From: Phyto melanocephala
Lineage: Eukaryota; Arthropoda; Insecta; Diptera; Rhinophoridae
Length of the DNA: 64,000 bases
Assembly (NCBI GenBank): GCA_941918925.1
Contig: OW799234.1
Span: forward strand, 58,446,968 to 58,510,967
Reading direction: 5' to 3'
How positions within the stretch are numbered: the first letter of the stretch is position 1; every line of letters begins with the position of its first letter. The notes below the pieces were generated by a model. The model was not told the DNA's origin. It searched no databases and saw nothing but the letters and a program-made list of their open reading frames with translations. Made by a program: the position numbers and the translations under genes. Below are positions 48,955 through 59,239 of this stretch, one piece after another.

Positions 48955-49853
48955 CTACCTTAATGTTGACCTTTCAGAGCGAAGATGCATGGATGCATGT
49001 TTTCTGAGTAGCTGTTTTGCTTTATTCCTATCGGACGGCGATAATCCTTTAACCCACTTCTCTACGTATTCTGCTAGCATCTCATGCTCTTTGTTCGACA
49101 TACTGACAGGACCCGATTTCATTTCGCAATTAATTATTGCCTCAGCTTTAGCACATTGACCTAATTCGGATTTTGGCTTGACGACTTTTTCACAGGCGGA
49201 AAGGTTAAGCACTCTTACAGGGACTCTTCCGTCATTGGTGGTTTTGACAAGGGCTTTTGCTGTTATTAAGTCACTTTTTATATCTGTTTGTTCTACCACC
49301 CACAACCGGTTGTCCACACAATCTCCCTCTATACGCGCCCATACTACACTTTCTGACTGTGGTGGTATTTTCTCATATTCTGTAGCAACTAGTTTCCTTA
49401 CATGCACCTTATTTTCATAACCAACATCTAGGGGTATTTCGACATTCCTCCAAATCATTACCTTCTGCCCCATGTGCAGACTAATGCCATGACTAATCAT
49501 AAAATCTGCACCGATGATTACTTCGTCCACAATGTCGGCAACGATGAAAACATGATTGACACTTATGTTGGCAACAGTTACATTTACGTTTATTTTACCA
49601 TAGACAGTAGCAGGCTCCCCAGTAGCTGTTCGCAGACTTACGCCACATAACGGTTCGATTGTGTTCTTTACTAAATCGGGCCTGATAATAGACTGCGATG
49701 CACCTGTGTCTATGGTAAAAATATGCCTTCGACCATTGATATACCCACAAGCAGTAAGGTTGCTATTTTTCTGCTGCATAACTGATATAGAGATTGTGGG
49801 GCCCTCGGTTATGGGAGCTAGCTCTTGCCCCGTAGTTCTAGCTCGTTTTAGTT
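48955..49853 (-). pseudogene. pol: gypsy pol, protease segment
   Basis: The active-site motif IDTGASQS of an aspartic protease lies about 24 codons after the internal ATG at 49779, followed by VIIGADFMI, the second conserved protease block. The frame is open upstream of that ATG to a TGA at 49864-49866 and lies -1 relative to gag, so it probably begins by ribosomal frameshifting. It ends at a premature stop near 48955; a one-base gain in a TTAA context at about 48957-48962 explains the stop, since the following codons in the alternative frame resume family sequence. Confidence 0.85.
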
Positions 49854-51362
49854 TAACGGTGACTCATTTGATGATTTCGTGTTCGCCCGTTTGTTGTTTC
49901 TAGGTGGCGAAACAGATCTAGCCCTCTTCCTTGGTGCTTTGCAATTACGTTGAAAATGTCCACTCTTGCCGCAATTATAACATTTGGCTCTGCCTTTGCC
50001 TTGCTTTTCCTCTAACGCCCGTATACGAGCCTTTAAATCTCTTACTTCATCTCTTTCCATTTTTGTAGAAATTTCAAGATTTCGCACCTTATATATCTGT
50101 GGCTTAGAGAGTAATTTTGCAGTTTCCTGTGTTAGTGCATATGAAACTGTTTCTGCAAACGTCGATTTATGTGTGCCAAACACCGCGTGCTTTATTTCTG
50201 GATCACGTATTCCATTTACAAACGTTTCAATTTTAAACTGATCCAAAAATGGGTGATTTTCACCTGGATATGTCAGCTGCACCAAACGCTCGATCTCCGT
50301 TGCGAAATCTTGTAATGACTCGTTAGCTTTCTGTGTTCTGCCTCGTAATTCCATTCGGTATATATCTCGTTTGTGCTCGCCGCCATACTTACGTTGTAGT
50401 GCAATCATTATGTCATCATAGTTTTCTCTGCAGCCAATAGGTATGCTTTCCAAGACTTGCGCTGCGTTGCCTTTTAACGCCAAAATCAACTCTATAGCCT
50501 TTTCTTCATTGCTCCACATATTTCTATTGGCAACTGTCTCAAATTGAAATTTAAAAACATTAAATGGTGCACTACCGTCAAAAGTAGGGGCCTTTATTCT
50601 ACTCGATATTTCTGGAATTATCCGAACTGGTCCCTCAGGACATTGAAGATCATTAATTTTTATTTCCAAATTTTTAAATTTTTCGTCAACATTTTTAACT
50701 TGTGACTGCAATTTTTCGTCAACATCTTTGACTTGTAGTTGTAATTTGCTATTGAAGTCACTTGCTTGAGTAACTATGCAATCTTCAAGGTCAGATATTT
50801 TTTTATCAATTTTATTAACTTGCTTCTCAATGCCCTCTACTCTGTTATTAACAGCTTCAGAAATTTCTTGAAGTTTTTCGCTCGTAGCTCTAGCTGTTTC
50901 TTGCACTTCTCTAACTTCAGCTAATAACTTTTCATTATTAGCTCTAGAAGATTCTTGAACTTCTGCTAATAATTTTTCATTATTAGCTCTAGAAGATTCT
51001 TGAACTTCGGCTAATAATTTTTCATTATTAGCTTTTGAAGTTTCTTGAACTTCTACTTTAACTTGAGCTAATAATTTTTCATTATTAGCTCTAGAATTTT
51101 CTTGAACTTCCTGGAATTTAATTTCCATCTTTTCCATCATAGCAGCAAGCATCGTACTTAAATCCATGTTATTTGTGGTTGCTCGAGTGGAAACTTCCAT
51201 TTCTTCTTTTTCTTCAAACTCGTAACCAACAATGTCCATATTACGCCGCTTAAATTCATCTAGAAGCCTCTTCTGCAATTCTACTTTATTACCTGTTGTC
51301 GGCAATGCCAGCTTACTCAATTCTTTCTTGAGTTGTTCAACTTTAAGTTCCTCAAATTTCAT
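49848..51362 (-). CDS. gag: Gag polyprotein of the gypsy element
   Basis: An intact 504-codon frame starting 24 bp after the primer site. Residues about 5-38 (LKVEQLKKELSKLALPTTGN, continuing VELQKRLL) form a SAP-type DNA-binding motif. Residues about 80-160 hold four to five copies of a 15-residue coiled-coil repeat (ESSRANNEKLLAEVQ), followed by more coiled coil to about 235. The retrotransposon Gag core runs about 255-420 (APTFDGSAPFNVFKFQFET; LALKGNAAQVL; LQRKYGG; FVNGIRDPEIK). A single CCHC zinc knuckle, CYNCGKSGHFQRNC, lies near 461-474, then a basic tail ending ESPLN. Gag assembles virus-like particles and packages RNA in the cytoplasm. A SAP motif at the N terminus is unusual for Gag and may help tether the complex to chromatin (inference). 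It is the only undamaged gene of this element. Confidence 0.9.
   Translation of the reverse strand: MKFEELKVEQLKKELSKLALPTTGNKVELQKRLLDEFKRRNMDIVGYEFEEKEEMEVSTRATTNNMDLSTMLAAMMEKMEIKFQEVQENSRANNEKLLAQVKVEVQETSKANNEKLLAEVQESSRANNEKLLAEVQESSRANNEKLLAEVREVQETARATSEKLQEISEAVNNRVEGIEKQVNKIDKKISDLEDCIVTQASDFNSKLQLQVKDVDEKLQSQVKNVDEKFKNLEIKINDLQCPEGPVRIIPEISSRIKAPTFDGSAPFNVFKFQFETVANRNMWSNEEKAIELILALKGNAAQVLESIPIGCRENYDDIMIALQRKYGGEHKRDIYRMELRGRTQKANESLQDFATEIERLVQLTYPGENHPFLDQFKIETFVNGIRDPEIKHAVFGTHKSTFAETVSYALTQETAKLLSKPQIYKVRNLEISTKMERDEVRDLKARIRALEEKQGKGRAKCYNCGKSGHFQRNCKAPRKRARSVSPPRNNKRANTKSSNESPLN
49851..49857 (-). promoter_or_regulatory. Candidate -1 ribosomal frameshift site (GTTAAAC)
   Basis: On the minus strand the last gag codons read CCG TTA AAC TAA. 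The heptamer G_TTA_AAC is in the zero frame directly before the gag stop. The pol frame is -1 and is closed by a TGA only four codons upstream (49864-49866), so any shift must happen within 16 nt, 49848-49863. GUUAAAC is the shift heptamer known from equine arteritis virus. A downstream stimulatory structure was not evaluated. Confidence 0.65.
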
Positions 51363-51385
51363 GTCTGATTTTTATTTTTAAATGC

Positions 51386-51404
51386 AATCCCACTTCTGAC
51401 ACCA
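51386..51404 (-). other. Primer binding site (tRNA-Leu)
   Basis: The plus strand AATCCCACTTCTGACACCA equals the 3' end, including CCA, of a fly tRNA-Leu as I recall it (ATCCCACTTCTGACA + CCA). It is 2 bp from the 5' LTR, the expected position for priming minus-strand cDNA. Confidence 0.85.
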
Positions 51405-51406
51405 GT

Positions 51407-51936
51407 TGTTACGTTTATACCTTTTATAAACGTTGGAATATTTCCTTTAAATAAACCTTTTGAGTTCTTTTATTGCAATTAAAAACAGTTGAAATTCGTT
51501 ATAAAATTAAGAGCACTTTATTTATTTAAATACACTCAAATATTGTTCTTATATCACTTTACTTATTACACTTATAGTTATACACTTTTATTATCAAACT
51601 CACTTTGATACGCACTTTACAAGCTCTATTGTAATACTGATTACGTTAGCTGTGTTGTTCGGCTATTTATAGTAACATAGTGGTGTTCGGTAACATTCGA
51701 CAAAGTTCTCGTATGTACATTCTAGTACATTCGAAAACCGTTAAATTTAAATTAAGACGTTAAGTAATATGCACGAATAATAGAAGTGCCTAAAAGTATG
51801 CTACACAAAATAACAAACAACATTTTCGAAAAACCAGCAAAACAAACTAATACAAATACAACTACAGTAACTTTAACTGCTACAAATAAAATAAATTAAA
51901 ATGTAAATTAAGCTACTTAAAAATAAATCTGTAACA
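51407..51936 (-). repeat. 5' LTR of the gypsy element
   Basis: 530 bp, TGTTAC...GTAACA, apparently the same as the left LTR at every base compared. It is upstream of gag on the minus strand and holds the promoter described separately. Confidence 0.92.
51636..51671 (-). promoter_or_regulatory. LTR promoter: TATA box and initiator
   Basis: On the minus strand TATAAATA (51664-51671) is followed about 33 bases later by TCAGT (51636-51640), the arthropod initiator consensus. Spacing fits a normal RNA polymerase II start. The same pair is in the other LTR at the corresponding place. AATAAA-type signals follow in the presumed R-U5 part (about 51517-51526). Confidence 0.6.
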
Positions 51937-51940
51937 ATAT

Positions 51941-52169
51941 TTTTATTGATTTTGACATTCGAATTTTGTTTTTTACAATAAATAAAAAATTTTTTTTTAT
52001 ATAAAATAAATTAAGACCATTTGAATTATAAAGGATTCTAAACTAATATATGATCTTTAGCATTCTCTTATAATATTCTTGATGTAGAATAATTTTCGGC
52101 TAATATATATTGAAAAGAACCCACACCATAAGATACCAACTGAAAGATACCAGCTGAAAGAACAATTAA
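51941..52169. other. AT-rich stretch
   Basis: No feature apart from a short tandem duplication of GAAAGATACCA(A/G)CT at 52126-52160. Confidence 0.35.
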
Positions 52170-52412
52170 GCACTGCTCACAAAATCTTCAAGTTTGTCGC
52201 GCGGAAAAATACAAAATATTCTGGACCATCCAGTAACATTGGAAAATCATGGAGTTCGTGCTGCTGAAAAATTTGTTAATTTCGGAAATCTTAAGCATAA
52301 AGGAAATTGTTATGTACATATGTATGTTGAAAAAGCAGTTCAACCAGAAAGGCCAGCAAAAAATGTTATAAGCCAGTATGTGCACAACATGCAGAGAATA
52401 TTACTCAGGTAA
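52170..52412 (+). CDS. Unrecognised open frame ending at a splice-donor-like site
   Basis: An 80-codon frame open from the stop at 52167-52169 to 52412, with no ATG near the beginning. It reads ILDHPVTLENHGVRAAEKFV, then NFGNLKHKGNCYVHMYVEKA, with balanced composition unlike the surrounding AT-driven ORFs. Directly before its stop comes CTCAG|GTAAGTC, a good donor-site match (52406-52414), so the frame might be an exon of a host gene or of an unrecognised transposon. I cannot name a domain, and the minus strand frame over the same region looks like noise. No upstream acceptor was convincing. Confidence 0.35.
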   Translation, partial: ALLTKSSSLSRGKIQNILDHPVTLENHGVRAAEKFVNFGNLKHKGNCYVHMYVEKAVQPERPAKNVISQYVHNMQRILLR

Positions 52413-52415
52413 GTC

Positions 52416-52677
52416 TTTTGTATGTTTATTGGGTACATTTTAATAAGCCTCATTTAATTTAATATGTTTTAATTTTTTTTTAGCTAAAGATTACTTTTCT
52501 ATATAAAAATTATTATTATTTTATTCCGATATTTCGCTATCACATTGGGTAGCTTATTCAGGGAAAGTTTTTACAATTTATAACAATCAACAATTAAAAT
52601 ATTAAAATTGTTTAAAACCAATTTTTTTTACATTTTTGTTTACATTTAAAATAACAAACGAAAATTCCAATACATAT
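52416..52677. other. AT-rich stretch, nothing recognised
   Basis: No supported feature before the microsatellite. Confidence 0.35.
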
Positions 52678-52679
52678 GT

Positions 52680-53154
52680 ATATACATACATACATACATA
52701 CATACATACATACATACATACATACATACATACATACATACATACATACACACATACATACATACATACATACATACATACATACATACATACATACATA
52801 CATACATACATACATACATACATACATACATACATACATACATACATACATACATACATACATACATACATACATACATACATACATACATACATACATA
52901 CATACATACATACATACATACATACATACATACATACATACATACATACATACATACATACATACATACATACATACATACATACATACATACATACATA
53001 CATACATACATACATACATACATACATACATACATACATACATACATACATACATACATACATACATACATACATACATACATACATACATACATACATA
53101 CATACATACATACATACATACATACATACATACATACATACATACATACATACA

Positions 53155-53184
<30 letters not shown>
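52680..53184. repeat. (CATA)n microsatellite, about 500 bp
   Basis: Around 125 head-to-tail copies of CATA, broken just once by CACACATA at 52747-52754. Long open frames on both strands over this tract (YIHT and MYVC repeats) follow trivially from the repeat and are not genes. Confidence 0.97.
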
Positions 53185-53185
<1 letters not shown>

Positions 53186-53187
<2 letters not shown>

Positions 53188-53922
53188 CACAAAAAATATT
53201 TTTGTCAACAATTTTGAAATTTTTTTAAAAAAGGCGTGAAAATTATTTCTGTCAACATTTAAAATTTTAATAGTTGCAGCGATTAAAATTAATGAGTTAA
53301 CAGTACCAAATAGTTATTATTATTATTTTCTAATAAATGATAAAACCCTGGAACCAAAAGTGAGCTTCTTAGCAAACTGGCGTAATTGAAAGCGAAGTAG
53401 TTTTAAAAGGTCTTTAATGCAATAGTCCTTTGTCTTAAATTATAAAATCAAAATAATCCACAACTCTTTTAAAGACACTACTTTGAAATTATGTTATCTT
53501 TGACTATACTAACTATTAGGATGATCGATTCGGTTTTACAGCCGGTGGAAAATCCGGTTTTTTACTCTTTCAGCTAGCGGTTTTTTCTGAATGTTAATTT
53601 TTCGAATGTCGAATACACCGGTTTTTTTACTCACATAAACCGGTTTTTTTCATTTTTAGTTTTGAGTTCATTTGTCTTTGTAACCAAACATACCATACTA
53701 TATTTATTATTAAAAAAATTTCCAAAAATTAGAAAATCTATTAAATACGATTCCATAATATTGTAAGAAATTTATTTGTTGTTTCAAATGTAAAATGCGA
53801 AAAATAATAAGGCATAAAAATTATTTGTTTTAAATGGAGAGCAGGAATTTGATACGTTGTTGCGCTTATAATTTGCTGTTCAGTTATGTTGTTTGACCAA
53901 ATTATTGTACTTTGCAATACTT
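53186..53922. other. AT-rich stretch with CCGGTTTTTT motifs
   Basis: Three CCGGTTTTTT-like motifs lie at 53542-53660 and a similar pair (ACCGGTTAACCGGTTTTTTC) at 55400-55420, beyond family B copy 2. They may be the two ends of one older element into which B was inserted; this is uncertain. Nothing else seen. Confidence 0.3.
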
Positions 53923-53923
53923 T

Positions 53924-54735
53924 TTATACCCTTCACACAGTGAAAAAGGGTATATATAGGTTTGTCATTCCGTGTGAAATTTCTACAATTTTCATTTCCG
54001 ACCCCATAAAGTATATATTTTCTGAAAGCTTATGAATAGAGGAGTCGATTAAGCCCTGACCGTCTGTCCGTCTGTCCGTCTGTCCGTCTGTCCGTCTGAC
54101 CGTCTGTCCGTCTGACCGTCTGTCCGTGTGTATGTTGAAATCAACTTTTTGAAGCCCCCCGACATAGGTTGGACCCGGGTAAGGTATTAAAATATCAGAA
54201 ATATTCGGGAGTAGATCGGTATTGAAAATCAGAAACATCGGTACATAAACAACTGAGATATGAGCAAAAACCCACGACCACCTCGATTTTCTTTTCATAA
54301 AAACAACATTACAACAACAACATACATACATACAAACGTGTATACTGGTTAGAGAAAACGTGGCATCGAATCCCAGCTGAGGCAAAAAAATTTTTTTTTA
54401 AATTTTTTTAAAATTTTTTTTTTTACTTTTTTTTTTATTTTTTTTTATTTTTTATTTAATATATTATATATATTATTATTATTATTTTTTTTTATTTTTT
54501 TTTTTTAACTTTTTTTTTATTTTTTTTTTTGTTTTATATATATTATATATGTATATAATAATTTTTTTTTTTTTAATTTTTTTTTTAAATTTTTTTTTTT
54601 TAAATTTTTTTTTTATTTTTTATTTTTTTTTTGTTTTTTTTAACATACATACGTGAATTTACTGTTATTGCATGACTACACGTTGTGAAGGGTATATAAG
54701 ATTCGGCACGGCCGAATATAGCGCTTTTACTTGTT
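53924..54735 (+). mobile_element. Family B Helentron-like element, copy 2
   Basis: Plus-strand, 812 bp, near-identical to copy 1 outside the (GTCY)n tract (54058-54128, longer here) and the T-rich block. Ends: TTATACCCTTCACACAGTG and, after the hairpin TTCGGCACGGCCGAA, GCGCTTTTACTTGTT. The 150-codon minus-strand frame inside is accidental and merely mirrors the one in copy 1. Confidence 0.82.
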
Positions 54736-55448
54736 GATCTTATTTTCGAATTTCATAATATATTGCTTTTACGAAATCTAGCGACTTGTACTAAAGACTA
54801 CCCGTAGCTTAAGTAATATCTCTGATAACATATGATTTGTATACTAAAATAGTTCGGCACACAAAGGGTCATTATTACAACTTGCCTATAAAGTTAATAA
54901 AAGGTAACTTTGACTACCGTGAGCAGTGAAGTGACTTTTTAAAATGTTTCATAATTACAACCTCCTTGTAACAAAGTTTTTTTTTTTTTTATATGGCAGT
55001 ACCAGAGCAAATCCGATTACTTTTAACAAATTAATTTAGTTCTTAAAAAATGTAGTGGCAACAATGTAAACTTATACATTTCATTTACAAAACGAAATAA
55101 AATTTAAATGCTTTATTTACATATTTTGTTTTATGTAGAAAAACAATGGCATTTTTAAATTTATAAACATAACCTTAAAAGTTAAAGATAATTAAAGCAT
55201 AAACTTAACTTTTCGGTCACTTTTAGATAAAAAATGTCTGTCCTTTAACATCTTTAGTTTAAATAACGGAATTTTATAATAACGCCATTGAATGTGTGTC
55301 AACTTAAAATGCAATTAAACCATAGAACAAACTAGTTTATACCTATATATGTATTTATCTCTGTCATGGGTATAAGAAAAAATTATATATTATGTATTCG
55401 ACCGGTTAACCGGTTTTTTCTAAATTTTTAAAAAAGCAAGCGGTTTGT
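54736..55448. other. AT-rich stretch, nothing recognised
   Basis: No supported feature apart from the ACCGGTT pair near 55400. Confidence 0.35.
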
Positions 55449-56789
55449 TTTTATACCCGCCACCAAAAAAATGGTGGGGGTATATTCATTTGTCATTCCG
55501 TTTGTAACACATCGAAATATCCATTTTAGACCCCATAAAGTATATATATTCTGAATCGTGGTTTGATTTTATGACGATCTAGCTATGTCCGTCCGTCTGT
55601 CCGTCTGTTGAAAGCACGATAGAGGTCGCACCGCTAGGGGGCTCAAATTTTGCCAGAATCTTTCTTGTATACAAGGTTTGTTTGGTATTGAAAATGGGCT
55701 AAATCGGAATATTAGGAAGAGAGTTATAGCTCGAAAAGCAAGAGTAGGTCGAAAAAACCGTGTCCTTCGAACATCGAAAAAAATGGAATTGTGTCCAAAC
55801 GCCTTAACGTAGACTCATGAAACTTCGAATATATATTTCCTGGGTAAAGACAATATTTTTCCCCGAAAAATTTCTAAATCTATGCATTAAGAGAGGAGTT
55901 ACCGATCAAAATGTACGAAAGTTTATACCGCACAGTGTATTTTTCGGTATATTTAAAAACAAAAACGTCATAAAAGCAACAAAATTGGATGTACGACCCT
56001 GGAATTTCGCACACTTTGCTTTTTGGTAACAAGCTTTCTTGTAACGGCAAATCAATGTGCCACGCCCACTTTTACGCCCACCTCTTATATAACGTTTTAC
56101 CTAAAATTCATATAATTTCTCTATTAATAAAGATTTTGGAATAATAAAGGCCTATATTGAAACACCTCAGTTGTGTTCATTAGCAAAAACAACTTTGACA
56201 CGCCTACTACAACGCCCACTTTTTACGTTATCTACCGTTAATGAAATTTAAAAGCTCATAAAACCGCTAAAATTAGAGGTATGCTGATAAATTTTGCTAC
56301 GTCTATCCCCCTAGGCAATTTCATTACTATGCCAAAAAAATTAAGGTGCCACGCCCACTTTTACGCCCACCTCCCATATAACGTTTTACCTAAAATTCAT
56401 ATAATTTCTCTATTAATAAAGATTTTGGAATAATAAAGGCATATATTGAAACACCTCAGTTGTACTCATTCGCAAAAATAACTTTGACACGCCTACTAAA
56501 ATGCCCACTTTCACTTTTGAATTGTGTCCAGACGCATAAACGTAGTCATGAAACTTCAAATATATATTTATCGAGTCAAAAGAATATTTTTCCCTGAAAA
56601 TCGCTTAAATCTATGAATTAGGAAAAGAGTTATAGATAAAAATGTACGAAAATTTATACCGCACAGTGTATATTTCAAATTTAAAACGTAATAAAACTGA
56701 CAAAACTATATGTACGATTCTGAAATTTTGCAAACATGGGTTTTTGGTCAAAGTCTTCGTTATAACGAAAAATAGATGTGCCACGCACA

Positions 56790-57235
56790 CTTTTTTCTTT
56801 AAATTTTTATAAAAATATATTAGTCATGTATATTAGCATTTATTCATCTTACACTGCGCCATTTATTGTACTGTAGCTAAATATAAGATAAAGATGATAA
56901 GATAGATGACTCTACTAGCAACTACTAGATGGCATGCTAACAACTTATGCTTATGTTCTCCTGAAGTAATGCTCTATTAAAAATGGGAATTTAGGAAAAT
57001 TTTGACCTAAGTAAAAAAATATTATCGCTAGACATTATAAACAATTTATTTTCATGTACTAATGGCTAACAAATTTTAAAATTATACAAAACTTATTTCG
57101 TTTGAAAATCTTTTAAAAGCGAAATGTTATAGAAGTTTAAAAATCAAAATCTTACTGATAAATTTCCCGTTTTAGAAAAATGCATAGAATGTATATTTTA
57201 AATCACCCTGTGGCCCTTAAAATTTAACCTTAAAT
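56790..57235 (-). mobile_element. Insert in copy 7, shared with copy 8
   Basis: From AAATTTTTATAAAAATATAT to CACCCTGTGGCCCTTAAAAT. The last 400 bp recur in opposite orientation at about 59650-59960, where both have the same junction: the first 24 bp of the mariner end (GGTTAAATTTTAAGGGCC) fused to CACAGGGTGATT. A distinct element or deletion derivative, family unknown. Confidence 0.5.
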
Positions 57236-57421
57236 TCACTTTCTTCCTCTTAAATTCATGTAAATTCTCTATGAATAAAGATTTTGGAATACTAAAGGAC
57301 TATATTGAAATATCTAAGTTATGTTTATTAGCAGAAACTTTATTGACACGCGTATTTTAACGGCCACTTTCATTGAAAGACTAAATTTTCGAAAACATTT
57401 TACTAGCATACCGAAGTTATA

Positions 57422-58028
57422 ATGGGTGGTTTAATTTTAAGGTACTATGTTGATTTTGAATAAAATTATTATGAAATTATTATCATTTATTTTTATAATG
57501 ATAATATTTGTATGTTTAAATTATGTATGGAACAAAATATCGGCCAAATGGCCCCCAACCTAGGCGGCACACCACGATCCGATAGTCCAAATTTTCAATG
57601 ACACTGTTGATGCTCGATTGTTGGGCACGATCTTTGAGTCGAGGTTGCTTGCTCTTTTGCCACGTTATCGTGAAAAACAGCAATGCTTCCCATTCAACGA
57701 ACTAAGATGGCATTCACAGATGTTTTCACATTTCATACAGACCTGCTTTGCAGACATTTAAATATTTTTTACAATTCTTACGATTGTGGACGAATTCGAA
57801 CGATTATGTTGACCAAAAGAATCACGAAGTGCACAAAATTAATTTTGATTTGAACGCCCATTTTTATAAAAATCTTTAATATTTAAAAGCGTTGCTCGAT
57901 TGCGTATCTTTCCACGGTTCAAATTGAGTTAGTCTGAGATTGAGAAATGTCAAATGAAATACAAGAAAAAAGTTGAAGGTTAGACGTGGTTCACCTTAAA
58001 CATGGGCCCTTAAAATTTAACCACCCTC
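57422..58028 (-). mobile_element. Mariner passenger in family A copy 7
   Basis: Inverted relative to the 10-34 kb copies because the host element is. TA-flanked; carries N-terminal relic (57830-57900) and lacks the catalytic core. Confidence 0.75.
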
Positions 58029-58258
58029 TACAAAGAAAGTGATACATATTTTATTATAAATTGATTATTTCATAATGATTAACAAAATAATAAATATTGT
58101 GCTTTAAATGTACACAAAATTGGTGGTGGGTATGAAAGATTCGTCACAGCCGAATATAGTGCTCTTACTTGTTTTTTTTTTTTTTTTGCTAAATATAAAT
58201 TAGGGAACTATATTAGAGTTGGTTGAGAGTTAATTTAGAAAAAAGTTTTATTTTCCTT

Positions 58259-58602
58259 TTTATACCCTTCACACAGTGAAAAAGGGTATATATAGGTTTG
58301 TCATTCCGTGTGAAATTTCTACAATTTTCATTTCCGACCCCATAAAGTATATATTTTCTGAAAGCTTATGAATAGGGGAGTCGATTAAGCCCTGTCAGTC
58401 TGTCCGTCTGTCCGTCTGTCCGTCTGACCGTCTGTCCGTGTGTATGTTGAAATCAACTTTTTGAAGCCCCCCGACATAGGTTGGACCCCGGTAAGGTATT
58501 AAAATATCAGAAATATTCGGGAGTAGATCGGTATTGAAAATCAGAAACATCGGTACATAAACAACTGAGATATGAGCAAAAACCCACGACCACCTCGATT
58601 TT
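58259..58602 (+). mobile_element. Family B element copy 3, left half
   Basis: TTATACCCTTCACACAGTG through core, (GTCY)n (58400-58435) to AACCCACGACCACCTCGATT, corresponding to the first ~350 bp of B copy 1. It stops at CTCGATTTT where family A copy 8 begins, and resumes at 61663. Confidence 0.85.
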
Positions 58603-59239
58603 TATACCCGCCACCAAAAAAATGGTGGGGGTATATTCATTTTGTCATTCCGTTTGTAACACATCGAAATATCCATTTTAGACCCCATAAAGTATATATA
58701 TTCTGAATCGGGGTTTGATTTGATGACGATCTAGCTATGTCCGTCCGTCTGTCCGTCTGTCCGTCTGTCCGTCTGTCCGTCTGTTGAAAGCACGATAGAG
58801 GTCGCACCGAAAAAGCTAGGGGGCTCAAATTTTGCCAGAATCTTTCTTATAGACAAGGTTTGTTTGGTATTGAAAATGGGCTAAATCGGAATATTAGGAA
58901 GAGAGTTATAGCTCGTAAAGCAAGAATAGGTCGAAAAAACCGTGTCCTGCTAACATCGAATAAAATGGAATTGTGTCCAAACGGATGAACGTAGAGTCAT
59001 GAAACTTCGAATATATATTTCTCGAGTCAAAAGAATATTTCTCCCCAAAAATTGCTTAAATCTGTGCATTAGAAAAGGAGTTATAGGTCAAAATGTACGA
59101 AAATTTATACCGCTCAGTGTATATTTGAAGTTTAAAACGTAATAAAACTGACAAAACTATATGTACGGTTCTGAAATTTTGCAAACATGGTTTTTTGGTC
59201 AAAGTCTTCGTTATAACGGAAAATAAATGTGCCACGCCC

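Larger units (their letters stand above)
45745..51936 (-). mobile_element. Ty3/gypsy LTR retrotransposon, 6.2 kb
   Basis: Two 530-bp LTRs that appear identical by eye, each TGTTAC...GTAACA, enclose gag and pol on the minus strand. A 4-bp ATAT duplication stands on either side (45741-45744 and 51937-51940). Internal order gag, protease, reverse transcriptase, RNase H, integrase is Ty3/gypsy (Metaviridae) order; there is no envelope frame after integrase. The primer site matches the 3' end of a tRNA-Leu, which is also used by the mdg3/micropia group of fly elements; assignment to that group is tentative. Gag is intact, pol is not. Confidence 0.92.
55449..58173 (+). mobile_element. Family A Helentron-like element, copy 7 (mosaic)
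   Basis: Plus-strand copy. It starts TTATACCCGCCACCAAAAAA and ends with TGGTGGTGGGTATGA, hairpin and GCTCTTACTTGTT. Two ~290-bp units (about 56195, 56486) are followed by a second, partial copy of the leader module (56513-56790: GTCATGAAACTTC...AAAATCGC), then a ~440-bp foreign insert, part of another repeat unit, and a mariner passenger in inverted order as expected from the orientation. The duplicated leader suggests recombination or template switching during copying. Confidence 0.72.

Noticed and set aside
47538..50241. Plus-strand open frames of 60-85 codons within the retrotransposon
   Set aside because: Antisense shadows of gag and pol.
52602..53239. Overlapping ~190-codon open frames on both strands (YIHT and MYVC repeats)
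   Set aside because: They are direct translations of a CATA tetranucleotide repeat whose period opens several frames at once; not genes.
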